From Methanoregulaceae archaeon (GTDB lineage Archaea; Halobacteriota; Methanomicrobia; Methanomicrobiales; Methanospirillaceae), in contig JACTUB010000004.1 of the NCBI GenBank assembly GCA_015660885.1, positions 1-62,069 of the forward strand: 62,069 nt of DNA, read 5' to 3'. The translations under genes and the position numbers were made by a program. Positions 1 through 7,163 of this stretch are shown one piece after another. The notes beneath the pieces are model-generated. The model did not search any database and was not told the DNA's origin. It worked only from the letters and a program-made list of their open reading frames with translations. Each line of letters begins with the position of its first letter. The stretch's first letter is position 1.

Positions 1-219
1 GGAAATGTAACAGTTACACCCTCTGGTTCTGTAACATGTACAGTTGCTTATTCTAATGCAACGGCAACAACAGGTGGATTTATTTTAGCCCAAAACGTCG
101 GATCGTGGGTTACAGCTACTGGCTCCGTGAATGGTTGTTTTGGCGGTAAAGACCACGTTGTTGCTACGGGACTATTCGGAGACGGCTCCAGTCAGGTTCT
201 TCTTGACACCTATGTCTAA
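1..219 (+). CDS. Archaeal pilin, C-terminal part (5' end outside window)
   Basis: This is the last 72 codons of a reading frame that enters the window from the left and stops with TAA. Its protein is almost identical to the C-terminal half of the next gene: I count three substitutions in 72 residues (Gly/Ser, Leu/Lys, Ser/Gln). It is therefore a tandem copy of that pilin, and its missing N-terminus presumably carried the class III signal peptide. Two cysteines (in SVTCTV and VNGCFG) are kept in both copies and could form a disulfide in the assembled subunit. Only the head domain is visible; the pilin call rests on the neighbour. Confidence 0.8.
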   Translation, partial: GNVTVTPSGSVTCTVAYSNATATTGGFILAQNVGSWVTATGSVNGCFGGKDHVVATGLFGDGSSQVLLDTYV

Positions 220-262
220 ACTCCTTTTTAGGATTGATTTGAGCAAAGGGGTTTGAAATTAT

Positions 263-706
263 ATGGCTTTTACAAGAAAGAATGATGAGGCAGTATCACC
301 CGTTATCGGTGTAATCCTGATGGTCGCCATTACGGTGATACTTGCAGCAGTCATCGCTGCGTTCGTGTTCGGCATGTCCGGGAATATCAGCAAGTCCAAA
401 ATTGTTGCAGTAACTGCGCAACAGCCGGATGCACAGACCATCACTGTCACGTATCAGGGTGGTCAGGATGCAGGGTCTTTTGTAAACGGAAATGTAACAG
501 TTACACCTTCTGGTTCTGTAACATGTACAGTTGCTTATTCTAATGCAACGGCAACAACAAGTGGATTTATTTTAGCCCAAAACGTCGGATCGTGGGTTAC
601 AGCTACTGGCTCCGTGAATGGTTGTTTTGGCGGTAAAGACCACGTTGTTGCTACGGGTAAATTCGGGGATGGATCTCAACAGGTTCTTCTCGATACCTAC
701 GTCTAA
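263..706 (+). CDS. Archaeal type IV pilin (N-terminal methylation/class III signal)
   Basis: 147 residues. The N-terminus MAFTRKNDEAVSPVIGVILM continues into about 25 hydrophobic residues ending near FVFG. This is the archaeal pilin N-terminal domain: a short charged leader, a prepilin peptidase site just before AVSPVIG, and the helix that packs in the pilus core. The remainder is a Thr/Val/Gly-rich beta domain with two cysteines. Such subunits are secreted, processed by an EppA/PibD-type peptidase and assembled into adhesion pili. No assembly ATPase or peptidase lies in the window, so this is a satellite subunit locus. It directly follows a nearly identical tandem copy, 43 bp upstream. Confidence 0.88.
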   Translation: MAFTRKNDEAVSPVIGVILMVAITVILAAVIAAFVFGMSGNISKSKIVAVTAQQPDAQTITVTYQGGQDAGSFVNGNVTVTPSGSVTCTVAYSNATATTSGFILAQNVGSWVTATGSVNGCFGGKDHVVATGKFGDGSQQVLLDTYV

Positions 707-825
707 ACCATCCTTTTTTTGATAATTCGCGAGTTCCCTTATAGGGTTTGAACATAAAGAGTCAACCACGGCTGATACTTTTCGCAACTTTAAGCGAACA
801 AAAATTATAGATAGTATCCACAAAC

Positions 826-853
826 GGTCATATTCGCGTTCTATTGCCCGATC
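826..853 (+). repeat. Dispersed repeat 1, copy 1
   Basis: The core reads TCATATTCGCGTTCTATTGC and continues CCGATC. It matches the copies at 3609 and 22561 almost base for base and ends just before the Cys-rich small gene at 931. In the shared reading frame it would encode HIRVLLPD. Confidence 0.7.
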
Positions 854-930
854 CGGAAGGCTCGCGTATGTTTCATTTTCCTCCCGTCCTTGGTATTTCC
901 TCTTTTAGAACAAGCGCAGAACCGGAGTTC

Positions 931-1086
931 ATGATATCTTACTGGTGCACCAAGAAAAATTCAATGAAAGACTTGATCGACAAGGGAATAGATTTTAATC
1001 CGGCATTGACACCATGTCTTAGGACCGAATGCACTCTATGGGATAATGGGGAGTGCTTCTATATCCGTCAAGCAGGAAGAGTTTAA
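931..1086 (+). CDS. Small four-cysteine protein, paralogue of the gene at 22306
   Basis: 51 residues starting MISYWCTKKNSMKDLIDKGI, with four cysteines: one near the N-terminus and three in the block PCLRTECTLWDNGEC. The spacing (C-x3-C-x8-C) suggests a zinc or iron-sulfur site, which is inference. A minus-strand paralogue at 22306..22482 shares most residues, including GIDFNPAL and GEC. The ATG at 931 has GGAG 7-8 bp upstream. The frame stays open further upstream and similarity to the paralogue reaches back to SFRTS, so a longer product from TTG at 844 is possible. The dispersed repeat lies immediately upstream of both paralogues. I recognise the Cys pattern as common in small methanogen proteins, but I know no function. 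Confidence 0.6.
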   Translation: MISYWCTKKNSMKDLIDKGIDFNPALTPCLRTECTLWDNGECFYIRQAGRV

Positions 1087-1093
1087 AAAAGGG

Positions 1094-1954
1094 TTAGTGT
1101 TCCTTGGTTTTTTTAATCAAAAAAACGGCTCCGACAAATCCGATAATGGCGGTTGCCGGTAGATATGGTGAGGGGAATTCGGGTATTATTTGTACAGTTG
1201 CATAGCTGCTTTGTGCAGGGACCTCCTTTTGATTAAAAACACCGATAAAATTAATAACTGTCTGTACAGCAGACGGCGCGGTATTGTCCGCATAAACAAT
1301 TAAATCAAATGGTTGTCCATAACCACCTATCGGACCCACTTCTTCACAACCAATATGATTTCCATCCCCAATATTACCCGGGCCGCAATCTCCCTGAAAA
1401 GACAAGTGTAAATAATACGCTTCGGTATTAGCGTAAAAATCCCAGAACGCCCAAATAGGAAAAGCATTAATATAGTGGGTTAAAAATGGATTAAAAGTAA
1501 TAAAAATATTAAAATAATCCCCGGCAGTAGGGGGCCAATGACCGGCGGTCATTCCATCACCGGTCATTCCATCACCAGCATGATACGCGACGTGGGGTGC
1601 CACTACAGTCATTGTTGATTCTAAACTTGTAATCTTGACGAGTTGAAATTCAACTGATGTTGTTTGACCAGAGGTTACCTCAACATTTTTTTGAGTGTTA
1701 TCAATAAAAAAGGGAAGACCACTCCAATCCCCGTAAAGAAAATCATAATACCCATCAAGATGTACTCGAACGCTATGCGTTCCAACAGCTATACCGTCAA
1801 ATGTATATGGTGTGATAGACTGCAGGTTATCATCTATCCAAATTTGAGCCCCCGGGGGAGTTGAAGTTACACTGATGCTCCCGGTATCTGCCATAGCAGG
1901 AATTACACAAATCAACACTAACACAATAAATACGAGCAATACTATTTTCTTCAT
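1094..1954 (-). CDS. Exported PEGA-domain protein with PEF-CTERM sorting signal
   Basis: 286 residues. A signal peptide (residues 1-22, ending AMA) precedes a PEGA domain at about 25-110: SVTSTPPGAQIWIDD, then GTHSVRVHLDGYYDF. A middle domain of unknown type follows. The C-terminus has PEFPS, a hydrophobic helix and a basic tail (KKTKEH). This is the PEF-CTERM tripartite signal, which archaeosortases are thought to cleave while attaching a lipid anchor, so the protein is probably on the cell surface. PEGA domains are found in S-layer-type proteins. A 15-bp direct repeat at 1547-1576 doubles the peptide GDGMT. A second PEF-CTERM protein follows upstream on the same strand at 2116. No archaeosortase is in the window. 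Confidence 0.75.
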   Translation of the reverse strand: MKKIVLLVFIVLVLICVIPAMADTGSISVTSTPPGAQIWIDDNLQSITPYTFDGIAVGTHSVRVHLDGYYDFLYGDWSGLPFFIDNTQKNVEVTSGQTTSVEFQLVKITSLESTMTVVAPHVAYHAGDGMTGDGMTAGHWPPTAGDYFNIFITFNPFLTHYINAFPIWAFWDFYANTEAYYLHLSFQGDCGPGNIGDGNHIGCEEVGPIGGYGQPFDLIVYADNTAPSAVQTVINFIGVFNQKEVPAQSSYATVQIIPEFPSPYLPATAIIGFVGAVFLIKKTKEH

Positions 1955-2115
1955 ATTCCAGACACCTTCATCTATTCTGCTCCGCTTTCGCTCGAATACT
2001 ACGAATTATAAAATGAGCAGATGCACGGATGATAGTATTTTGATACAATAAATTTTGTTAATTAATTGTAGAATTTTAAACCCTTAATTTTACAAAAGTC
2101 AGTGGATAAAAAAGA

Positions 2116-2784
2116 TTAGTGTTCTCTTGTTCTCTGGATGAGAAGCACGGCTCCAAGGAACCCAAGAATCATGATTGCTGGCAGGGCGAGCGACGGGAAT
2201 TCTGGAGTGCTGATAGGACTAGTTCCCGTAACGGTTGTCAATGTTGTGATTCCTATGTAGCTATCTGAAAGTCTAAAATAACTGATCTCCGGGCTAGTCT
2301 CTAGAAAACCATGGAATTCGCCACTGTTAGTACTACCGTCGGTGAGGAAGGTGAGAGTTTCGCTCTCGATTGGATTCATGCCAGAATCGTAAACGGCAAT
2401 CGTAGGATTCGGACCGTAACCCGGATCATAATTGATGAAACCACCCACACCCCTTATAGGAGTACTGAAAGAAAAGGTCATCGAACCAGTAGGGGCAACC
2501 ACCACTGCCATAGGTCCGAGGGTAGGACTCCACAATCCATTCGTGCCGTAGTTCATCGTTCCAGTGTAGCCGAAATATCCGCTATACATTAAAGTTGAAC
2601 TCCAAGTGATTCCAGATCCGAAAAACTGTGGCCCTACGCCTATGTAATTCACTCCTGGTATAGGAATGACCGTCCCCCCGGGTAGTGAAGAAACAGGCAT
2701 CGCTGAAACTGAATTGACCATAATAGCGATCATCATCGCTATCAATAATATTTTTATATATGACATTCTTTTCATCTTTTTCAT
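2116..2784 (-). CDS. Exported protein with PEF-CTERM sorting signal
   Basis: 222 residues from an ATG that has GGAG 8 bp upstream; the frame is open for 29 further codons, but that start has no such site. The protein begins MKKMKRMSYIKILLIAMMIA, a signal peptide ending near SVSA. The body is Gly/Ser/Thr/Tyr-rich with predicted beta structure (for example GGFINYDPGYGPNPTIAVYD), resembling the extracellular domain of PEP-CTERM proteins. The C-terminus carries PEFPSLALPAIMILGFLGAV and a basic tail (QRTREH), very close to the tail of the neighbour at 1094. Cell-surface location is likely. The specific role is unknown. Confidence 0.7.
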   Translation of the reverse strand: MKKMKRMSYIKILLIAMMIAIMVNSVSAMPVSSLPGGTVIPIPGVNYIGVGPQFFGSGITWSSTLMYSGYFGYTGTMNYGTNGLWSPTLGPMAVVVAPTGSMTFSFSTPIRGVGGFINYDPGYGPNPTIAVYDSGMNPIESETLTFLTDGSTNSGEFHGFLETSPEISYFRLSDSYIGITTLTTVTGTSPISTPEFPSLALPAIMILGFLGAVLLIQRTREH

Positions 2785-3153
2785 CCCCTTCTCTCCGCTA
2801 TCAATTAAATACATTTTATAGAACCGGGCGGATGCTGGATAATCGCATTTTGATATATTAAATTTTGCCATTTTATCTACTGGTAAAAGCTTGCAAGGCG
2901 CCGGTGCCTTACCATGCGTTTCTGTTGGCAGATCCTGTATACTCGGCTTTATTGCATCCGCTAGACCCAGATCTAGCGATATCTATCATAATTAATTACA
3001 TTATTTTATCACCAAAAAAGCAGGAATCTAAAATATGGGATTGCCGGAAGTCGGAGCAGAAAGTAATATTCTGGTTGTAGTAATCATTTTTCTTTTCATT
3101 ATTTTCGGATTTATCATTTGGTGGAGATGGCTCCGACAATAGCAGAATTATAT
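2785..3153. other. Intergenic stretch with one repeat copy
   Basis: About 370 bp without a convincing gene. It holds the divergent copy of dispersed repeat 1 at 2911-2936. Frames are short and AT-rich, and I see no further structure. Confidence 0.4.
2911..2936 (+). repeat. Dispersed repeat 1, divergent copy 9
   Basis: Reads ACCATGCGTTTCTGTTGGCA followed by GATCCT. It keeps the GCGTT(T)CTGTTG core and the trailing GATC but has an extra T and a different left flank. Confidence 0.45.
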
Positions 3154-3261
3154 TCACCAGCCACATGAAACGAAAGTAGTACCAACCCGTTTATAGACCC
3201 GCTGCATTTTAGCTCCACATTTTGGATGATCGCTTATTTTCACACCATCCATACCTATCAA
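3154..3261 (-). CDS. Very small Cys protein, possibly a truncated zinc ribbon
   Basis: 35 residues: MIGMDGVKISDHPKCGAKMQ, then RVYKRVGTTFVSCGW and stop. GGGAGGTC lies about 5 bp before a TTG start; an ATG three codons further in is the alternative. The HPKCGAKM block looks like the first half of a zinc ribbon, but the expected second CxxC pair is missing because the stop falls just after CGW. It may be a degraded gene. Its upstream region overlaps the promoter/leader of the plus-strand gene at 3304. Confidence 0.35.
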   Translation of the reverse strand: MIGMDGVKISDHPKCGAKMQRVYKRVGTTFVSCGW

Positions 3262-3303
3262 AAAAGACCTCCCTAATACAAAGTAAATTTGAGGTAATTG
3301 GAT

Positions 3304-3597
3304 ATGGGAAGGAGTTTTGTAAATGTCCGACAAGGTGTAAACCAAATCGCGGAGCGTTGGGCCCGGTCATCGAGATCTCTTAAGAAAGAGGATCAGAAGT
3401 ATGGTGAAAAACTGGCAAAACTTGCAAAAATTCATTCAAGCGAAGCGTTCATTTCCTGTGATGATCCACTTGAAGCTGCGGTATTTTCGGTACTTATCGA
3501 GATGATTAAACGCCAGGAAAATCTGTTATGCTCACCGGAATTACCTGACAATGAACGACCGAACGATGGTGTTCTGAGCTTAAAATACTGGACGTGA
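3304..3597 (+). CDS. Small conserved-looking helical protein of unknown function
   Basis: 97 residues from ATG 3304, with GAGGT 8 bp upstream. The protein is highly charged and predicted helical (RSSRSLKKEDQKYGEKLAKL), followed by HSSEAFISCDDPLEAAVFSV and an amphipathic helix. There is no membrane segment and no metal-binding pattern. Composition and codon use look coding throughout. I know no characterised homologue, so no function is assigned. It ends 11 bp before a copy of dispersed repeat 1. Confidence 0.6.
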   Translation: MGRSFVNVRQGVNQIAERWARSSRSLKKEDQKYGEKLAKLAKIHSSEAFISCDDPLEAAVFSVLIEMIKRQENLLCSPELPDNERPNDGVLSLKYWT

Positions 3598-3608
3598 AAG
3601 GGCAAGCC

Positions 3609-3634
3609 TCATATTCGCGTTCTGTTGCCCGATC
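3609..3634 (+). repeat. Dispersed repeat 1, copy 2
   Basis: Reads TCATATTCGCGTTCTGTTGC then CCGATC, nearly identical to copy 1. In the shared frame it encodes HIRVLLPDPES and meets a stop 17 bp later. It lies just downstream of the gene at 3304. Confidence 0.7.
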
Positions 3635-3716
3635 CAGAAAGCTTGCGTGTGTTTCATTGAGGCAATTGAAAGAAACCAACTGGTATATTGTTGTGATTGA
3701 AACAACAGTATTGCGA

Positions 3717-3860
3717 TCAATCCTGTAAAAGCAATTTGCACTTATCGCAATATCTCCAGCTGATCTTTCTCCAGGCTTGCTTCCCATTAATTACGGGTTT
3801 GATGAAACATCGCAGTGTGATCCCATGACAATTAGTGCATTGATGTTTTGGGTCAACCAC
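3717..3860 (-). CDS. 47-residue zinc-ribbon protein or remnant
   Basis: Read directly from the minus strand: the frame opens with GTG and gives VVDPKHQCTNCHGITLRC, then a 20-residue spacer containing KPVINGKQAWRKISW, then RYCDKCKLLLQD and stop. Two CxxC knuckles (CTNC and CDKC) about 25 residues apart are a classic zinc ribbon. No ATG is in frame and no clear ribosome site precedes the GTG; a stop lies 10 codons upstream. It is either a GTG-started or leaderless small protein or the surviving part of a larger one. DNA binding or protein contact would be typical of the fold. Confidence 0.45.
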   Translation of the reverse strand: MVDPKHQCTNCHGITLRCFIKPVINGKQAWRKISWRYCDKCKLLLQD

Positions 3861-3963
3861 AAATAGAGTATACTGTTTTGATTATTCAAATAGTAATCAG
3901 ACAAAGGATACGAGGATTTTAAAAAATCTTTGATAAAAACTAATGAGAGATTTTAACTTTTAA

Positions 3964-4908
3964 CTAAATCTCATCCCGGAATCCGACTTCAACCACATCA
4001 AGGTCATTGGGTGCTATGATGGACCCGGAAAATTTTTTCGTTGCATCGCCGATGTGTGCCTGTGCATCCGGGTAGCGTGAACTGGTATGAACAAGAACAA
4101 GGATTCGCGCATTGAGTACGGATGCTGCTTCTCCGGCTTGTGCAGCTGTCGCATGATAAAACTCTGCTCCCCGCTCTGCTTCAGTCTCGTCATAGGTTGC
4201 GTCATGGATCAGGAGGTCTGCATCACTGGCGATCTCCCGGATGCTCATATAATTAGCCCGGGTATCCCCGGTATAGACAATCTTGCGACCCGGCCTTGAA
4301 ACGCCCATTACCTGTTCCGGGCGAATCTCACGGACTTCATCACCGGTTCCCAGCCGGATAATCTCTCCACGCTGCAGCCTTCCAAAAAGCGGCCCGGGGG
4401 GGACACCAAGCTCGATTGCCCTTTCGCGGTTGAACCTTCCCGGCCGGGGGTCTTCTTCAAGAATATAACCAAGGGCAGGAAGCCCGTGTCTTGCCGCGAA
4501 TGCAGTAATGGTATAGCCGTCAAACCGTACCCAGGAACCCTGTACCAGTTCGACAGACTCCAGGGAAAATTTCAGATTAAACCGTGCGACCTGCCGGAGT
4601 ATCGTGACAAATTCATGCACCCATTCAGGACCGTAGATGGTGAGCGGTTCAGTCCTCCCGTTAAAAGACATGGTCTGAATGAGACCGAAGAGACCGAGAA
4701 AGTGATCTGCATGCCAGTGCGAAATAAAAACCGCATTGACGATAAAACCGCATCGCGAACGCATCATCTGCTGCTGAGCACCTTCACCGCAGTCAAAAAG
4801 AAGCGTATCAGAACCGCGCCGGATCATGATACAGGATGGGTTGCGAACGGGAGTTGGAAGCGCCCCGGCAGTGCCGAGAAAGTAGACCTGGAGTGTCTCA
4901 CCGCTCAT
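3964..4908 (-). CDS. rnz: Ribonuclease Z (tRNA 3'-end processing)
   Basis: 314 residues. A metallo-beta-lactamase-fold endonuclease that removes 3' trailers from tRNA precursors in the cytoplasm. The signature SHWHADH (His64, His66, Asp68, His69) binds the two zinc ions. Downstream metal ligands are visible in AARHGLPALGY, VYTGDTR and FYHATAAQAGEAA. Length is normal for the family (about 300-320). I chose the ATG at 4908 because GGAG lies 9 bp upstream; an ATG at 4917 abuts that site and is less likely. The start overlaps the end of the upstream gene by 4 bp, so it belongs to the minus-strand run 3964-6223 and is translationally coupled. Confidence 0.93.
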   Translation of the reverse strand: MSGETLQVYFLGTAGALPTPVRNPSCIMIRRGSDTLLFDCGEGAQQQMMRSRCGFIVNAVFISHWHADHFLGLFGLIQTMSFNGRTEPLTIYGPEWVHEFVTILRQVARFNLKFSLESVELVQGSWVRFDGYTITAFAARHGLPALGYILEEDPRPGRFNRERAIELGVPPGPLFGRLQRGEIIRLGTGDEVREIRPEQVMGVSRPGRKIVYTGDTRANYMSIREIASDADLLIHDATYDETEAERGAEFYHATAAQAGEAASVLNARILVLVHTSSRYPDAQAHIGDATKKFSGSIIAPNDLDVVEVGFRDEI

Positions 4909-5678
4909 AGAAAACATCTCCTGAAGACCGCGAGACTTTTCTTTGCCTCGTCAATGGACCGTCCTTCAATAACCACTACCCCACTGTATTGGGCGGCGAT
5001 AGTTTTTCCGACTGTATTCCAGGAAATCGTCCCATCTCCAAGTGCTAGGTGTTCATCCGATATGCCGTTATTATCATGAATGTGAATGTGGTCGGCTTTT
5101 TTTACATGCTGAAGGAAATCGTACACTTTTCCGATAGTATTCGCATGCCCGAAATCAAAGGTCATACCAATACCTTCAATTCCTTCTGTCATTCCCATAA
5201 GCTCATCGGGAACGCGGCAGAGAAATTCCTTGATGCTGATCATATTCTCAAGACAGGCAAGTACCGAGTGCTCCTGTGCATATTTCCCTATCTGCCGCAG
5301 CGCTTCCTTCTGGAGATCCCAGGCCTTCTGGGGCATAAGCTTGCCGACAGGTGAGAGGTAACCGGGGTGGATTGTGACCCGGTCAGTGAGCGCTGATGCA
5401 TGTTCAATACAGGTACAGATCTGCCGTATCGATTCGTGCCAGATCGGATCATTTAAAGTAGCAAGGTTCAGGTCACCATAAGGCGCATGAACGGTTATTT
5501 CCAGACGGGTGCCTGCAATCACCTCTTCGATTTTTTTAAAACAGGCAGGATTATCGAGCCGGTAGTTACCGTCGCCGACGATTTCCCAGCCAGCGTATCC
5601 CGCTTCCTCAATACCATACACCCATGAGATATCTTCCCAGACTTTTGCAGAGGAGGAAAAATAGGGTTTGAGCGTCAT
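4905..5678 (-). CDS. Sugar phosphate isomerase/epimerase-like TIM barrel (AP endonuclease 2 superfamily)
   Basis: 257 residues of the xylose isomerase-like TIM-barrel superfamily. The strand-end metal and substrate motifs occur in order: VHAPYGDL, VTIHPGYL, ACLENM, TFDFGHAN, DHIHIHDNNG and VVIEGRS. These match the His/Glu/Asp metal centre of the family, whose members include AP endonuclease IV, hydroxypyruvate isomerase and inosose enzymes. The substrate cannot be told from sequence. It overlaps the genes on both sides by 4 bp (ATGA), which links it to RNase Z and the UPF0200 kinase, so a nucleic-acid or cofactor salvage role is possible but unproven. Confidence 0.8.
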   Translation of the reverse strand: MTLKPYFSSSAKVWEDISWVYGIEEAGYAGWEIVGDGNYRLDNPACFKKIEEVIAGTRLEITVHAPYGDLNLATLNDPIWHESIRQICTCIEHASALTDRVTIHPGYLSPVGKLMPQKAWDLQKEALRQIGKYAQEHSVLACLENMISIKEFLCRVPDELMGMTEGIEGIGMTFDFGHANTIGKVYDFLQHVKKADHIHIHDNNGISDEHLALGDGTISWNTVGKTIAAQYSGVVVIEGRSIDEAKKSLAVFRRCFL

Positions 5679-6223
5679 GGATCACGTCCAAGAGATGCAA
5701 GGAGGTTTCGGACATCTGCTGAAAATGCTGCAAGGGTCCCGTTATTGGAAAGATGTATATCAGCCACTCTCAGTGCGTTCCCCAGACCCCAGCCCAGTTC
5801 ACGCGTATCCCGTGTACGGAGCTCATCAGCCGATGTAAAATCGTCAGAGCGCTTCCTTGCCTGTATCCGCGCCAGTCGCGTTTCAAAAGAAGAGTCAATA
5901 CCAACCAGCGTAAAACCGGGAAAGATTCTGCGGAACATCGTTACCTCCGCGTCTCCCCGTATACCATCAACGAGCACGAGCGGCGCAGTCTGGCGCTGAA
6001 TCTCCGGCACACAGAGATGGGCAATTGCGTCCATCCCCCGTTCTGCGCGGAGTCGGTTAGCCATTGCACCGAGATTTGCATCCGTGGGGTCAACCCCTCC
6101 GTCTTTCACGGCATTCCGGATCATATCGCCCATGACCACCACAGGGATGCCCATCGCTGCCACAATTTTTGAAAACTCCCCTTTACCGCTTGCGGGAAGC
6201 CCGACGACGCCGATTACTTTCAT
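5675..6223 (-). CDS. UPF0200-family P-loop nucleotide kinase-like protein
   Basis: 182 residues. The N-terminus MKVIGVVGLPASGKGEFSKI holds a Walker A loop (GLPASGKGE). VVMGDMIR and VLVDGIRGDAEV resemble the acceptor and Walker B regions of dephospho-CoA and adenylate kinases. This is the archaeal UPF0200 family, whose substrate is not established. It is full length and lies in the middle of a coupled operon: the start overlaps the upstream radical-SAM gene by 4 bp and the stop overlaps the TIM-barrel gene by 4 bp. Confidence 0.85.
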   Translation of the reverse strand: MKVIGVVGLPASGKGEFSKIVAAMGIPVVVMGDMIRNAVKDGGVDPTDANLGAMANRLRAERGMDAIAHLCVPEIQRQTAPLVLVDGIRGDAEVTMFRRIFPGFTLVGIDSSFETRLARIQARKRSDDFTSADELRTRDTRELGWGLGNALRVADIHLSNNGTLAAFSADVRNLLASLGRDP

Positions 6224-7011
6224 GGGCTCACTCTGCCATTATAAAGAATTTCTCCCACCTCGCGTGTTCGTATCCTGACTTTTCTTCCTAGTTTGTCAGC
6301 AATTCGTTTAATCTCATCTAATGTCAGCGGATGAAAATGTTCCTGGAGTTGCCGCTTTTTTTCCCGGTACTCGCCTTCAGTCATATTTAAGGGCATAGTT
6401 GTCAGCCGTAAAATTTTGTGTTCACCCTGCTGGAGAACAAGGGGTACCTTACCAATGAGTCCCAAAATTTCTTCAATATATTCTTCGTTCTCGTAAAAAA
6501 TAGTAATTACAACCTCGAATTCCGTGAGAATATTTTTCGCGTAAGCATTTTTACAAATATTAAAAGATTTCCGGACATTTCTCTCATAATTTTCAAAATT
6601 AAAAACTCTCTTATCCTGTTCACCTGAATAACCTTCAAAGCGTGACTTAAAGTCCAATGCAACTTTATCAACCAGTCGTTCTTCAATTAACTGACCCAGC
6701 GTGTCGGGAAATAGTCCATTTGTCTGAATACCGACATCAAGATTAATCCCTTTTGAATACCGGGCCAATTCCATCAGAGCTTCTCTTTGCTTAGTTGGTT
6801 CCCCTCCGGAAAATACCACACCGCTGATATAGGGTGACGAAGATTTGATCATCTCTTTGATCTCTTCCAAATCACGGCAGTCTTCCCCGGTAAGAATACC
6901 TTCGTTCTGGCAATAGGAACACCGTATCGGGCAACCCCTGAAAAAAACTGTACAGACAGCCCGACCTCTCCAGTCTATCGTTGAGAGAGGGATGAAACCC
7001 CCAAAATTCAT
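6220..7011 (-). CDS. Radical SAM activating protein for anaerobic ribonucleotide reductase (NrdG2-like)
   Basis: 263 residues. RGCPIRCSYCQN contains the CX3CX2C cluster that binds the [4Fe-4S] centre and S-adenosylmethionine. VVFSGGEPTKQ is the GGE motif, and GIQTNGLFPD is a further SAM-contact strand. The N-terminus FIPLSTIDWRGRAVCTVF matches activases of the anaerobic ribonucleoside-triphosphate reductase type, which install a glycyl radical; archaeal paralogues can act on other glycyl-radical enzymes. No partner enzyme is adjacent. The middle of the gene (about 6400-6650) is visibly more AT-rich, with many AAA/ATT codons, than neighbouring genes, which hints at separate ancestry. It heads the operon with UPF0200, the TIM-barrel gene and rnz. 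Confidence 0.82.
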   Translation of the reverse strand: MNFGGFIPLSTIDWRGRAVCTVFFRGCPIRCSYCQNEGILTGEDCRDLEEIKEMIKSSSPYISGVVFSGGEPTKQREALMELARYSKGINLDVGIQTNGLFPDTLGQLIEERLVDKVALDFKSRFEGYSGEQDKRVFNFENYERNVRKSFNICKNAYAKNILTEFEVVITIFYENEEYIEEILGLIGKVPLVLQQGEHKILRLTTMPLNMTEGEYREKKRQLQEHFHPLTLDEIKRIADKLGRKVRIRTREVGEILYNGRVSP

Positions 7012-7163
7012 TTGTATGGTCCATCACCGTGCCGTTTTTGTAGAGAGATTGTATGGGGCTATTTCGTTAATGCCAGTACCGTATCGCTCTTCCACAATTA
7101 TGCCTACAATCCTATAATGCTGGCGATACAGCTATTGGGACAGGACCTGAAAAAAAGCATTGA

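Noticed and set aside
3506..3787. 93-codon minus-strand frame
   Set aside because: It overlaps a better zinc-ribbon frame in a different phase and the end of the plus-strand gene at 3304; its composition is not protein-like.
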